NCBI RefSeq assembly: GCF_024158145.1
Contig: NZ_JAMYXM010000002.1
Coordinates: 124,001-188,000, forward strand
From: Notoacmeibacter sp. MSK16QG-6
GTDB taxonomy: Bacteria > Pseudomonadota > Alphaproteobacteria > Rhizobiales > Rhizobiaceae
DNA: 64,000 bases
Direction: 5' to 3'
Part shown: positions 8,987 through 17,934 of the stretch, one piece after another
Layout of the letters: each line of letters begins with the position of its first letter
Numbering within the stretch: position 1 is the stretch's first letter
Notes under the pieces: generated by a model
Seen by the model: only the letters and a program-made list of their open reading frames with translations
The model's database searches: none
Told to the model about the DNA's origin: nothing
Made by a program: the position numbers and the translations under genes

Positions 8987-9736
8987 ATGACAGATCAGCC
9001 CTCACAGCCCACAGCCGCAATGATCGTCATCGGCGACGAGATTCTCTCCGGTCGAACGAAGGATCGTAATGCCGGCCACCTGGCCGAACGGCTCGATGCG
9101 GTTGGAATCGCGCTACGTGAAATTCGGGTGGTGCCCGATGAAACATCGAAAATTGTCGAAGCCGTCGACCATCTACGCAGGCTTCATACCTACATTTTTA
9201 CAAGCGGCGGTATTGGGCCGACCCATGACGACATAACAGCCGATGCCATCGCAAGGGCGTTCGAAAGACCGCTGATCGAAGATCCGCGCGCCATCGATAT
9301 TTTGGAAGCCTATTATGCTAGACGGGAACTGCCTTTTACCCCGGCGCGTCGCCGGATGACACGCATGCCGGAGGGCGCTGGGCTCATAGAAAACCGTGTT
9401 TCCGCCGCGCCGGGCTTCATTGTCGACAACGTCCACGTCATGGCGGGCGTCCCGTCGGTTTTCGAAGCCATGCTCGATGCCGTGCTGCCTACGCTGAAAA
9501 CCGCGCAGCCTCTGACGATCAAGACGATCGCAGCCGATTTCGGCGAAGGCACCTTCGGCGATGCGCTCGCCGGTGTTGCCGAGAACCATCCAGAGGTCTC
9601 CATCGGCTCCTACCCACGTCATGACGGCAAACGCTACGTCGCTGAAATCGTCATTCGCGGGCGCGATCAGGGAAATGTCGACGCGGCTATGGCCGATGTG
9701 CGCTCGATGCTGGAAAACCTCGCCGGAGTCGAATGA
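8987..9736 (+). CDS. CinA N-terminal (molybdopterin-binding) domain protein
   Basis: 249 residues covering only the molybdopterin-binding-like (COG1058) half of CinA; the C-terminal nicotinamide-nucleotide amidase domain is missing. Visible motifs are GDEILSGRTKDRN, FTSGGIGPTHDDIT and PGFIVDNVHVMAGVP. The frame is open further upstream, but that part runs through tRNA-Leu, so the ATG at 8987, 60 bases after the tRNA, is the sensible start. The stand-alone form is thought to work in pyridine-nucleotide or ADP-sugar turnover; the exact reaction is not shown by sequence. Confidence 0.88.
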   Translation: MTDQPSQPTAAMIVIGDEILSGRTKDRNAGHLAERLDAVGIALREIRVVPDETSKIVEAVDHLRRLHTYIFTSGGIGPTHDDITADAIARAFERPLIEDPRAIDILEAYYARRELPFTPARRRMTRMPEGAGLIENRVSAAPGFIVDNVHVMAGVPSVFEAMLDAVLPTLKTAQPLTIKTIAADFGEGTFGDALAGVAENHPEVSIGSYPRHDGKRYVAEIVIRGRDQGNVDAAMADVRSMLENLAGVE

Positions 9737-9839
9737 GGGGGTGACTTTTCACTTTACCGGCGATAGCGCCGTTGAAACACTTGCCGCTCTCGCCTTCGCG
9801 AAATAATTTGGCCGGCGCCTGTAAGGAGACCTGCCTTTC

Positions 9840-10343
9840 ATGACACTTCCAGACAAAGCCTTTCCCGTATCGTGGGATCAGTTCCATCGTGACGCCCGCG
9901 CTCTTGCGTGGCGCCTGTCGTCGCGTGAGCAGCCGTTCCGTGCGCTTGTCTGCATCACCCGCGGCGGCCTGGTGCCGGCGGCTATCGTTTCGCGTGAATT
10001 GAATATCCGCACGATCGAGACCGTTTGCGTTGTGTCGTACACCGGCGAGATCGGGACTGAGCAGAGCCAACTCCGGCTTCTCAAGGAGATCGACGACGCC
10101 ATCAAGGAAGATGGGGGGCGCGATGTGCTTATTGTGGACGAGTTGACCGATACGGGCCGGACGGCATCGTTCGTTCGCGAAATGCTCCCCAAGGCTCACT
10201 TCGCCACCGTCTATGCCAAGCCCGCAGGGCGACCTCTCGTCGACACCTACATCACCGAAGTCAGCCAGGACACATGGATCTATTTCCCCTGGGATCTGGA
10301 CGTTACCTATGCGCAGCCCATAGCAGGCGCAGACTTCGATTAA
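9840..10343 (+). CDS. gpt: Xanthine (guanine) phosphoribosyltransferase
   Basis: 167 residues, type I phosphoribosyltransferase that salvages xanthine or guanine with PRPP to XMP or GMP. The PRPP-binding motif reads [14 protein letters not shown] (D100 onward), a variant of the usual DDxxDTG in which Glu replaces the second Asp. [10 protein letters not shown] is the pyrophosphate loop. A TAAGGAG lies about 15 bases before the ATG. The Nudix gene follows 4 bases after the stop, so the two are probably co-transcribed. Confidence 0.88.
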   Translation: MTLPDKAFPVSWDQFHRDARALAWRLSSREQPFRALVCITRGGLVPAAIVSRELNIRTIETVCVVSYTGEIGTEQSQLRLLKEIDDAIKEDGGRDVLIVDELTDTGRTASFVREMLPKAHFATVYAKPAGRPLVDTYITEVSQDTWIYFPWDLDVTYAQPIAGADFD

Positions 10344-10347
10344 GGCA

Positions 10348-10827
10348 ATGAGATTTCGCCGTTTTCTCGACAGTGCGCTGGGGCATGTCGCCACGCTTCT
10401 AGGCGCTCCCCCGCCGAGATTACAGGCGGCAGCATTGCCTTACCGCCTTGTCGACGGCGAATTTCAGTTTCTGCTGATCACGAGCAATCGTACGAAACGC
10501 TGGATCTTGCCCAAAGGCGGCATCGAAAAGGGAGAAAGCACGGCCGAGGCCGCGCAACGCGAAGCCTTCGAAGAGTCCGGTGTGGTCGGCCAGGTCGGCA
10601 AGGAACCGATCGGCGTCTATGACGGGCGCAAATACCTCGGCAATGGCGCCACCATGCGCCTTCGCATTGTTGTCCATGCACTTTCGGTCGAAGCAATGGA
10701 AGACGAATTTCCAGAGGCAGGAGCGCGTGATTCGATGTGGATGTCTCCAAATGAGGCGTCCGAGGCCGTCGACGAATCTCAACTCGCTGCGCTTTTTCTA
10801 TCCGCGCCAGAGAAACTCTTGGATTGA
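10348..10827 (+). CDS. Nudix hydrolase
   Basis: 159 residues. The Nudix box is complete at about residues 57-79: GGIEKGE, then REAFEESGV, giving the Mg-binding RE-EE core. The preceding RWILPKGGIE is typical of diadenosine-polyphosphate or inositol-pyrophosphate-type Nudix enzymes, so house-cleaning of nucleoside diphosphate derivatives is likely; substrate not determined. It starts 4 bases after gpt ends, and PiT starts about 83 bases later. Confidence 0.87.
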   Translation: MRFRRFLDSALGHVATLLGAPPPRLQAAALPYRLVDGEFQFLLITSNRTKRWILPKGGIEKGESTAEAAQREAFEESGVVGQVGKEPIGVYDGRKYLGNGATMRLRIVVHALSVEAMEDEFPEAGARDSMWMSPNEASEAVDESQLAALFLSAPEKLLD

Positions 10828-10910
10828 GAAGGCCTATAGGCCGCTGCCTGTTGTCATCCCATCGCAACCTGCCGTAGGCCTCAGAGGCTAGGCACTAGGG
10901 AGGCGAGCAG

Positions 10911-12443
10911 ATGGCCGACACATTCCGTAAGGAAACGCTCGACAAGGATCTCTCTCGCGTCGGCGAGATCGAAGCTGCGACCAGCGCCCTGAACCGGCCG
11001 ATGGTCGGTGTGGGGATCGCCTTCCTCTTCATGGTGCTGGTCATCGCCTTCGTCTCTATTGGACTTTCCGGTTCACCGGCCATGATCACCATCGTCGCCG
11101 CGGCGGCAATCGGCGCTTATATGGCGATGAATATTGGCGCCAATGACGTCGCCAATAATGTCGGCCCAGCCGTGGGCGCCAAGGCGATGACGATGGGCGG
11201 TGCACTGATTATCGCCGCTATCTGCGAAAGCGCAGGTGCGCTGATCGCCGGCGGCGACGTTGTCAGCACCATCTCCAAAGGGATCGTCGATCCCGCCGGC
11301 CTTGCCGAGACTCACACGTTCATCGCCGCGATGATGGCGGCGCTTGTCGCAGCCGGTCTATGGGTCAATCTGGCCACCGCCATTAACGCGCCCGCATCGA
11401 CCACGCACTCCATTGTGGGCGGTGTCATGGGCGGGGGCATCGCGGCAGCCGGTTTCGCGACGGTCGACTGGGGCATCATGGGTGCTATCGCGGCGAGCTG
11501 GGTGATTTCACCGCTGCTGGGCGGCGTTATCGCAGCCTTCTTTCTTTACCTGGTCAAATCGCTGGTCATCTATCGGAAGGACAAGATCGCGGCGGCGCGA
11601 CGCTGGGTGCCGATCTTCATCGCCGTGATGTTCGGGGCCTTTGCTGCCTATCTGACGATGAAAGGCCTGAAAAAGATCATTAAGGTCGATGGCGCGACCA
11701 TCTGGATGATCGGGGCGACGAGCTTTGCGCTGAGCTGGGCGATCTTCCATCCGCTGATCCGTTCGCAGTCGGAGGGGATGGAAAACCGCAACCAGTCGAT
11801 CCGCAAGCTGTTCCGCATTCCGCTGATCATTTCTGCGGCCCTCCTCTCCTTCGCGCATGGCGCTAACGATGTGGCCAATGCAGTCGGCCCTCTTGCCGCG
11901 ATTGTCAGCGCGACCAGCGCCGACACTGTGTCGGCGAAAGTCGGCATTCCCTTGTGGGTCATGCTGATCGGCGCTGCCGGCATTTCGCTTGGCCTACTGC
12001 TGTTCGGGCCGAAGCTGATTCGCCTCGTCGGCAGCCAGATCACCAAGCTTAATCCGATGCGGGCCTATTGCGTGGCGCTCTCCGCCGCCATCACTGTCAT
12101 TTTCGCGTCCTGGTTCGGCCTGCCGGTTTCTTCGACCCATATCGCGGTGGGCGCGGTGTTCGGCGTCGGCTTCTTTCGGGAGTTGTGGACCGCGCGATCT
12201 TCTCGCCGGCGACGTTATCTCGCCATGCAGCGCAGCCAAGGCGGGGCGATAAACGAGAATTCAACCGATGAGGCGTTGGAATCAGACGATACAGATAGCC
12301 AGCCCTCCCCGGAAGTCACCCGCCAGCGACGCCTCGTTCGCCGCGCACATGTAACGACGATCGCGGCTGCCTGGATTATCACGGTGCCGGCAACCGCCGT
12401 CTTGTCGGCGCTGATCTTCCATCTCATTCGCCCCTTCGTCTGA
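10911..12443 (+). CDS. pit: Inorganic phosphate transporter, PiT family
   Basis: 510-residue membrane protein with the duplicated PiT signature: GANDVANNVGPAVGA near residue 75 and GANDVANAVGPLAAI near residue 315. It takes up metal-phosphate with protons at low affinity. It has about ten to twelve transmembrane segments, a hydrophilic loop near residues 425-470 (acidic, then Arg-rich), and a final anchor segment. GGGAGG lies just upstream of the ATG at 10911. No PhoU-like DUF47 partner gene is adjacent, although such a partner is common for this family. Confidence 0.92.
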   Translation: MADTFRKETLDKDLSRVGEIEAATSALNRPMVGVGIAFLFMVLVIAFVSIGLSGSPAMITIVAAAAIGAYMAMNIGANDVANNVGPAVGAKAMTMGGALIIAAICESAGALIAGGDVVSTISKGIVDPAGLAETHTFIAAMMAALVAAGLWVNLATAINAPASTTHSIVGGVMGGGIAAAGFATVDWGIMGAIAASWVISPLLGGVIAAFFLYLVKSLVIYRKDKIAAARRWVPIFIAVMFGAFAAYLTMKGLKKIIKVDGATIWMIGATSFALSWAIFHPLIRSQSEGMENRNQSIRKLFRIPLIISAALLSFAHGANDVANAVGPLAAIVSATSADTVSAKVGIPLWVMLIGAAGISLGLLLFGPKLIRLVGSQITKLNPMRAYCVALSAAITVIFASWFGLPVSSTHIAVGAVFGVGFFRELWTARSSRRRRYLAMQRSQGGAINENSTDEALESDDTDSQPSPEVTRQRRLVRRAHVTTIAAAWIITVPATAVLSALIFHLIRPFV

Positions 12444-12708
12444 CCGGCGGGCAATTAGCCTACCAAATGTCGCGAGAACTTCGCTTTCGCGCCCATGCAA
12501 GACCCTTTCTGCGTCGTCCACACTATCCCCAAACCACGCACACAAGATTTGGTAGGATGCACCAATTTGGATCACTAGCGGTCTTGCCTATTGATTCTCC
12601 CGCCCGACTCGCCTCCTTTTAGGATTTAGCGGAAGCTCCAAAGGCCTATGGCCCGCTTTTCGCAGCGTTTCCGGGGCATTGGGGATTGTGATTTTTTACC
12701 ATTGCTTA

Positions 12709-12724
12709 ACGCAATATATGGTAG
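12709..12724. promoter_or_regulatory. Possible distal NrdR box
   Basis: ACGCAATATATGGTAG matches the published NrdR consensus (acaCwAtATaTwGtgt) at about 12 of 16 positions by eye. It lies 201 bases upstream of the better site at 12910, a long spacing for NrdR pairs. Weak on its own. Confidence 0.3.
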
Positions 12725-12909
12725 TTTACTAAGTAACGAACCGCGACATGTAGGGGTGAAGCGGTCAAACAATAAGACGATTACACAGAGAGCGTGCCGA
12801 CCCGAACAGAAGCCCAGAACGGCAATGCCGTCTGGCGCTGCTGGGCATGAATGCGGACAGAAACAAGGCTTGATCAGATGAGCGCCGGACGCGAAATCGA
12901 CCAAGTCTC

Positions 12910-12925
12910 ACACTATATATAGGGC
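12910..12925. promoter_or_regulatory. Probable NrdR box upstream of nrdJ
   Basis: ACACTATATATAGGGC matches the NrdR consensus at 13 of 16 positions, with only the last three bases off. It ends 31 bases before the nrdJ ATG. NrdR is the ATP/dATP-sensing repressor of ribonucleotide reductase genes. The regulator gene itself is not in the window. Confidence 0.5.
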
Positions 12926-12956
12926 CTCGAACGGGCCTCCATACGAGGGGATTAGA

Positions 12957-15900
12957 ATGCAGATCACACGACGTTTCACCGAGGCAGGGCAGTCCGCCTA
13001 CGAATCCATCGCCTTCCGCAAGGCGACCAGTGAGATCCGCAACCCCGATGGCTCCGTCGTGTTCCGCGCCGAGAACATCGACGTGCCAGCCCAATTCAGC
13101 CAGGTGGCGGCCGACATCATCGCACAGAAATATTTCCGTAAGGCCGGCGTGCCGGCGCGCCTGAAGAAGATTGAGGAGAACGATGTTCCCTCCTTCCTGT
13201 GGCGCTCGGTCGCCGATGAGGACGCCCTCGCCGGACTGCCCGAAGACGAGCGCTATGTCGGCGAAAGCGATTCCCGGCAGGTCTTCGACCGTCTCGCCGG
13301 CACCTGGACCTATTGGGGCTGGAAAGGCGGCTATTTCGATGGCGAGGAAGACGCTGCCGCTTTCCGCGACGAACTGGCCTATATGCTCGCCACTCAGCGC
13401 GTCGCGCCGAACAGCCCACAATGGTTCAACACCGGCCTCCACTGGGCCTATGGCATTGACGGTCCCGGCCAGGGCCATTTCTACGTCGATCCGTTCACCG
13501 GCCAGCTTGAGCAGAGCCAGTCGGCCTATGAACACCCGCAGCCCCACGCCTGCTTTATCCAGTCCGTCGCCGACGATCTGGTCAATGATGGCGGCATCAT
13601 GGATCTGTGGGTCCGCGAAGCGCGTCTGTTCAAATACGGCTCCGGCACCGGCTCCAACTTTTCGCAGCTTCGCGGTGAAGGCGAAAAGCTCTCCGGCGGC
13701 GGCAAGTCCTCCGGCCTGATGAGCTTCCTGAAGATCGGCGACCGTGCCGCCGGCGCCATCAAGTCCGGCGGCACCACCCGCCGCGCCGCCAAGATGGTCG
13801 TCGTCGACATCGATCACCCGGACGTCGAGAGCTACATCGACTGGAAGGTGAACGAGGAGCAGAAGGTCGCCGCCCTCGTCACCGGCTCCAAGATCGTCAA
13901 GAAGCATCTGGCGGCGATCATCCGCGCCTGCGTCCATTGCGAAGGACCGGATGGCGACTGCTTCGATCCGAAGAAGAACCCGGAACTGAAGCGCACCGTC
14001 AAGGCCGCCAAGCGCGATCAGGTGCCCGAGAACTATATCCAGCGCGTCATCCAGTTCGCGCGCCAGGGCTACACAGATATCGAGTTCAAGACCTACGACA
14101 CCGACTGGGACAGCGAAGCCTATCTCACCGTCGCCGGCCAGAACTCCAACAATTCCGTCTCGCTGAAGGACGACTTCCTGCGCGCCGTCGAGGCCGATCT
14201 CGATTGGCATCTGACCTCGCGCAAGACCGGCGAGACGATGAAGACCGTCAAGGCCCGCGATCTGTGGGACAAGATCGGCCATGCCGCATGGGCCTCGGCC
14301 GATCCGGGCCTGCACTTCAACACCACCATGAACGACTGGCATACCTGCCCTGAGGGCGGCCGCATCAATGCGTCAAACCCCTGCAGCGAATACATGTTCC
14401 TGGACGACACGGCCTGCAATCTCGCATCGCTGAACCTGTTGCAGTTCTACGACCGCGAAACCCGCCGCATGAAGCTTGACGATTACGAACATGCCGTCCG
14501 CCTGTGGACGGTTGTGCTCGAAATCTCAGTCATGATGGCGCAGTTCCCGAGCCGGCAGATCGCCGAACTCTCCTACCGCTACCGCACGCTCGGCCTCGGC
14601 TTCGCGAACATTGGCGGCGTGCTCATGACCGCCGGCATTCCCTATGACAGCGACGAGGGCCGTGCGATCTGCGGGGCGCTGTCCGCCATCATGACCGGCG
14701 TTGCTTACGAGACCTCAGCCGAAATGGCGTCCGAACTCGGCGCATTCCCCGGCTATGAGGACAATGCCGACGCCATGCTGCGCGTCATCCGGAACCACCG
14801 CCGCGCCGCACACGGCCAGACGGACGGTTTCGAGCATCTCGCGGTCAATCCGGTGCCGCTCGACCACGGCAATCTCGATGACGAGGATCTGACCGCCCGC
14901 GCCAAAGCCGCCTGGAACCGCGCTCTCGAAAAGGGCCAGGAGCATGGCTACCGCAACGCGCAGGCCACCGTCGTCGCGCCGACTGGCACGATCGGCCTCG
15001 TCATGGACTGCGACACCACCGGCATCGAACCGGATTTCGCGCTGGTGAAGTTCAAGAAGCTGGCCGGCGGCGGCTATTTCAAGATCATCAACCGCGCCGT
15101 GCCGGAAGCGCTCCGCACGCTCGGCTACAGCGAAAGCCAGATCGCCGAGATCGAAGCTTACGCCGTCGGCCATGGCAATATGAACCAGGCGCCCGCCATC
15201 AATCCGGGTTCGCTTGCCGCCAAGGGCCTGCCGGATGACAAGATAGCCATGCTGAACGAGGCGATGAAGAACGCCTTCGACATCAAGTTCGTCTTCAACA
15301 AATGGACCCTCGGTGAGGACTTCCTGCGTGACGAACTCGGCGTCACCGACGAACAGCTCGAGGATATGAGCTTCGAACTCCTGCCCCATCTCGGCTTCTC
15401 CAAGAAGGAGATCGAGGCTGCCAACATCCATGTCTGCGGCGCGATGACGCTGGAAGGCGCGCCGCACCTGAAGGATGAGCACCTGCCGGTCTTCGACTGC
15501 GCCAATGCCTGCGGCAAGATCGGCAAGCGCTACCTCTCGGTCGACAGCCACATCCGCATGATGGCCGCGGCGCAGCCCTTCATCTCCGGCGCGATTTCCA
15601 AGACCATCAATATGCCGAACGAGGCGACGGTGGACGATTGCAAGGCGGCCTACATGCTGTCCTGGAAGCTGGCGCTGAAGGCGAACGCCCTCTACCGCGA
15701 TGGCTCAAAACTCAGCCAGCCGCTCAACGCTTCGCTCGTCGAGGACGATGAAGACGAGGACGCGCTGGAGGAACTGCTCGAAGCGCCAGCTGCCGCCCGC
15801 ACGGCGGAAGTGGCCGAGAAGATCGTCGAAAAGATTATCGAGCGCGAAGTGCAGGTGCGCAGCCTCCGCGACAAGCTGCCCAATCGCAGAAAGGGCTACA

Positions 15901-16808
15901 CGCAGAAGGCCGTCATTGGCGGGCACAAGGTCTATCTGCGCACCGGCGAATTCGATGATGGCCGCCTCGGCGAGATCTTCATCGACATGCACAAGGAAGG
16001 CGCCGCCTTCCGCGCCATGATGAACAACTTCGCCATCGCCATCTCGCTCGGCCTGCAATATGGCGTGCCGCTGGAAGAATATGTGGAGGCCTTCACCTTC
16101 ACCAAGTTCGATCCCGCCGGCCCGGTCATCGGCAATGACGCCATCAAGAGCGCCACCTCGATCCTCGACTATGTCTTCCGGGAACTGGCCGTTTCCTATC
16201 TCGGCCAGAACGAACTGGCCCATGTCGACCAGTCGAATTTCGAGACCACAGCGCTCGGCAAGGGCATCAAGGAAGGCAAGACCGTGCCGGTCAGCAAGGG
16301 CTGGACGCGCGGCCACACGCTGAAGCTGGTGCCCGGCCGCGACGGGGCCGATGCCGGAACCGCCACGCCAGCGGGCTTTGCCAGCGGCAAGGCGCCCACC
16401 GGGGCCAACACCAACACGGCCAGCGCCAAATCCGGCAATGCGGCGGCGACCGCCAGTGGCGGCCACGCCGTGGCTGCGGCCAAGGGCGGCGCGGCGGTGG
16501 CGCTCGCGCTCAACGAAGAGCCGGCGGCCTTCAAACGCGACTATGAGGAGCGGCAGAAGGATTTCGAGGAAGACATCGCCCTCGACCATGAAGAGGAAGG
16601 CGTCACCGGCCTCTTCACCGCCGACAACGCCTCCTCCGCTGAAGCGGCCCGCGCCGAAGCCAAGAAGCTGGAAGCCGACCGCCGCGTCAAAGCCCTCTCC
16701 ATGGGCTACACCGGCAATAGCTGCCCCGAATGCCAGAACTTCACGATGGTCCGCAACGGCACCTGCGAGAAGTGTGATACCTGCGGGTCAACGAGCGGCT
16801 GTAGCTGA
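12957..16808 (+). CDS. nrdJ: Vitamin B12-dependent (class II) ribonucleotide reductase
   Basis: 1283 residues, the long class II form that reduces ribonucleotides to deoxyribonucleotides with adenosylcobalamin. Visible features are [16 protein letters not shown] (active-site Cys), [20 protein letters not shown] (barrel loop), an NPGS block, and a C-terminal Cys-rich tail [14 protein letters not shown] that supplies the reducing thiols. An Ala/Gly/Thr-rich linker spans about residues 1140-1190. GAGGGG sits 6 bases before the ATG. Codon use is strongly biased to C/G-ending codons, as in highly expressed genes. A strong terminator follows at 16828. No class I nrdAB is present here. Confidence 0.97.
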   Translation: MQITRRFTEAGQSAYESIAFRKATSEIRNPDGSVVFRAENIDVPAQFSQVAADIIAQKYFRKAGVPARLKKIEENDVPSFLWRSVADEDALAGLPEDERYVGESDSRQVFDRLAGTWTYWGWKGGYFDGEEDAAAFRDELAYMLATQRVAPNSPQWFNTGLHWAYGIDGPGQGHFYVDPFTGQLEQSQSAYEHPQPHACFIQSVADDLVNDGGIMDLWVREARLFKYGSGTGSNFSQLRGEGEKLSGGGKSSGLMSFLKIGDRAAGAIKSGGTTRRAAKMVVVDIDHPDVESYIDWKVNEEQKVAALVTGSKIVKKHLAAIIRACVHCEGPDGDCFDPKKNPELKRTVKAAKRDQVPENYIQRVIQFARQGYTDIEFKTYDTDWDSEAYLTVAGQNSNNSVSLKDDFLRAVEADLDWHLTSRKTGETMKTVKARDLWDKIGHAAWASADPGLHFNTTMNDWHTCPEGGRINASNPCSEYMFLDDTACNLASLNLLQFYDRETRRMKLDDYEHAVRLWTVVLEISVMMAQFPSRQIAELSYRYRTLGLGFANIGGVLMTAGIPYDSDEGRAICGALSAIMTGVAYETSAEMASELGAFPGYEDNADAMLRVIRNHRRAAHGQTDGFEHLAVNPVPLDHGNLDDEDLTARAKAAWNRALEKGQEHGYRNAQATVVAPTGTIGLVMDCDTTGIEPDFALVKFKKLAGGGYFKIINRAVPEALRTLGYSESQIAEIEAYAVGHGNMNQAPAINPGSLAAKGLPDDKIAMLNEAMKNAFDIKFVFNKWTLGEDFLRDELGVTDEQLEDMSFELLPHLGFSKKEIEAANIHVCGAMTLEGAPHLKDEHLPVFDCANACGKIGKRYLSVDSHIRMMAAAQPFISGAISKTINMPNEATVDDCKAAYMLSWKLALKANALYRDGSKLSQPLNASLVEDDEDEDALEELLEAPAAARTAEVAEKIVEKIIEREVQVRSLRDKLPNRRKGYTQKAVIGGHKVYLRTGEFDDGRLGEIFIDMHKEGAAFRAMMNNFAIAISLGLQYGVPLEEYVEAFTFTKFDPAGPVIGNDAIKSATSILDYVFRELAVSYLGQNELAHVDQSNFETTALGKGIKEGKTVPVSKGWTRGHTLKLVPGRDGADAGTATPAGFASGKAPTGANTNTASAKSGNAAATASGGHAVAAAKGGAAVALALNEEPAAFKRDYEERQKDFEEDIALDHEEEGVTGLFTADNASSAEAARAEAKKLEADRRVKALSMGYTGNSCPECQNFTMVRNGTCEKCDTCGSTSGCS

Positions 16809-16827
16809 TCGCTAAAATGGAACTGCC

Positions 16828-16861
16828 GCCCTATTCCCTAAGCTGGGGATAGGGCATTTTT
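16828..16861 (+). terminator. Rho-independent terminator of nrdJ
   Basis: GCCCTATTCCC (16828-16838) pairs with GGGGATAGGGC (16845-16855) through 11 bp with one G-U, over the loop TAAGCT, and is followed by ATTTTT. It begins 20 bases after the nrdJ stop. Confidence 0.88.
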
Positions 16862-16864
16862 CCG

Positions 16865-16894
16865 TTGAGTAAGATTGAAATACAAGGATACGAT
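16865..16894 (+). promoter_or_regulatory. Possible promoter of the 17.1-17.9 kb cassette
   Basis: TTGAGT (16865-16870) and TACGAT (16889-16894) with an 18-base spacer, placed just after the nrdJ terminator and before the hairpin-rich leader. Each hexamer matches the sigma-70 consensus at 4 of 6 positions. Prediction only. Confidence 0.35.
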
Positions 16895-16914
16895 CTGATT
16901 CGAAATTAGAAACA

Positions 16915-17059
16915 CCAGCACCGCCCCTAAGGGCGGTGCTGGCTACCACGTTAGCCGGAGCTACGTGGGGCGAAAGAGCCAAAGCCCTCTCACCGCTTGC
17001 ACCACAGAGAGTATGCTTTTTCCGAACTTCGTCGAGTTGCTCCGGCTCAAATCTTGAGC
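16915..17059 (+). ncRNA. Structured leader or small RNA upstream of the 60-residue gene
   Basis: Three hairpins in 145 bases. The first is a perfect 12-bp stem CCAGCACCGCCC / GGGCGGTGCTGG with the loop CTAA (16915-16942). The second is CCACGT / ACGTGG (16946-16951, 16963-16968) with an inner AGC/GCT pair closing CGGA. The third is GCTCAA / TTGAGC (17045-17050, 17054-17059), ending just before the Shine-Dalgarno at 17064. I do not recognise a known RNA family. It could be a cis-acting leader or a separate small RNA. Confidence 0.4.
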
Positions 17060-17075
17060 TTACAAGGAGTATCCA

Positions 17076-17258
17076 GTGCTCATACACAACGTATCAACAG
17101 GCGGTTTCAACCCCGTTCATAGCCAGATTCGTACGCTAGAGGAAGATGGTAAAATCGCGAAGTTTATCACGGAAAATTTGATCCACAGACATATCGCCTC
17201 CAGAGAATTAGTCACCAACGTTCTGCAGATTTCAATCATCGGATCAGGAGGGCGTTGA
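17076..17258 (+). CDS. Small protein of unknown function, first gene of foreign-looking cassette
   Basis: 60 residues from GTG at 17076. Translation is well supported: AAGGAG at 17064-17069 lies 6 bases before the GTG, and the stop at 17256-17258 is one base before the ATG of the next gene. The protein has no signal peptide or membrane segment; the middle (IAKFITENLIHRHIASREL) could be helical and the end (VLQISIIGSGGR) beta-like. I do not recognise the family. Its size and coupling to a larger partner would fit an antitoxin, an adaptor or a leader peptide, but this is inference only. Confidence 0.6.
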   Translation: MLIHNVSTGGFNPVHSQIRTLEEDGKIAKFITENLIHRHIASRELVTNVLQISIIGSGGR

Positions 17259-17259
17259 G

Positions 17260-17934
17260 ATGTCGGTGCAAAAAATTCAACTTGGAAAACTTCTCCGCCT
17301 GATGGGCTCCGCCGACGAAAAGAGGGATCGCCTTCTAAAAAAGTTCATTCGAGAGGACATGAGGCGAGAAGCAAATCCGGGATCTGGTGGCGACTTCCAT
17401 GTTCCCTTTTGGCACGATGCAAAGCGTCACGTTAATGGAGACGATTATCTACCAATCATGGTCGCTAAGCGCATAGCCGCTAGTTCCCGCAGGAAAAGAC
17501 TCTATCCTGAGCTGGCGAATGGCTTCTTGGATTTTTGGAATACTAAGCGGCGATGGACAAACAAGGCCCTAATCTCAGAAGTATCAACCGTTCACGCCAA
17601 CATGGCAATAACAGAACTTGGCGGCATCATCACTGTAAGAAACATGATGTACCTCAAAGCTGACAACAATACTGAGCGAGCATACTACCCTTACTTTTCG
17701 GAATGGCCAGCACTAAAACAAAATGAGGCACGGCTAGGACTATGGATATTAGCAAACTCTGGGATCGAAGTCGAAAAATCTAAGATTCGAATTCTAGATT
17801 TGATTCGAGGAAATTCGATATCCATCGCTGATGTTGGATTTTACGGTAACGAACGAGAGCAACTCGTAAAACGGTATCGGCGTTTGATAGAAAATTATGA
17901 ACGGATAAGGGCCGAAATTGAATTAACAGGTTAG
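17260..17934 (+). CDS. Protein of unknown function, second gene of foreign-looking cassette
   Basis: 224 residues. AGGAGG at 17246-17251 gives an ideal 8-base spacing to the ATG, and the gene starts one base after the stop of the 60-residue gene, so the pair is translationally coupled. The protein is soluble, Lys/Arg-rich at the N-terminus, with a central WNTKRRWTNKALISEV segment and a charged helical C-terminus (residues ~200-222). No catalytic signature that I can name is visible. Base composition is much more AT-rich than the genes on both sides, with A/T-ending and rare codons, which suggests horizontal acquisition. Confidence 0.75.
   Translation: MSVQKIQLGKLLRLMGSADEKRDRLLKKFIREDMRREANPGSGGDFHVPFWHDAKRHVNGDDYLPIMVAKRIAASSRRKRLYPELANGFLDFWNTKRRWTNKALISEVSTVHANMAITELGGIITVRNMMYLKADNNTERAYYPYFSEWPALKQNEARLGLWILANSGIEVEKSKIRILDLIRGNSISIADVGFYGNEREQLVKRYRRLIENYERIRAEIELTG

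Larger units (their letters stand above)
12444..12956. other. Intergenic region upstream of nrdJ, no gene seen
   Basis: About 510 bases without a convincing gene. It contains a 10-bp inverted repeat CCTACCAAAT (12459-12468) / ATTTGGTAGG (12547-12556) and two NrdR-box-like sites listed separately. I looked for a cobalamin riboswitch (B12 box and paired elements) because the downstream enzyme needs adenosylcobalamin and did not find one. The length suggests a regulated leader. Confidence 0.6.

Noticed and set aside
12444-12956. Possible cobalamin riboswitch before nrdJ
   Set aside because: No B12 box or the paired elements were found on either strand; an NrdR-type site is the better explanation.
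12765-14342. A 525-codon open frame antisense to nrdJ
   Set aside because: It is a shadow of the GC-rich, strongly codon-biased nrdJ; Gly/Ala/Asp-rich with no family features.
16865-17934. Retron or type III toxin-antitoxin (ToxIN-like) module
   Set aside because: No reverse transcriptase motif and no tandem RNA repeats are present; the two proteins do not match these families.
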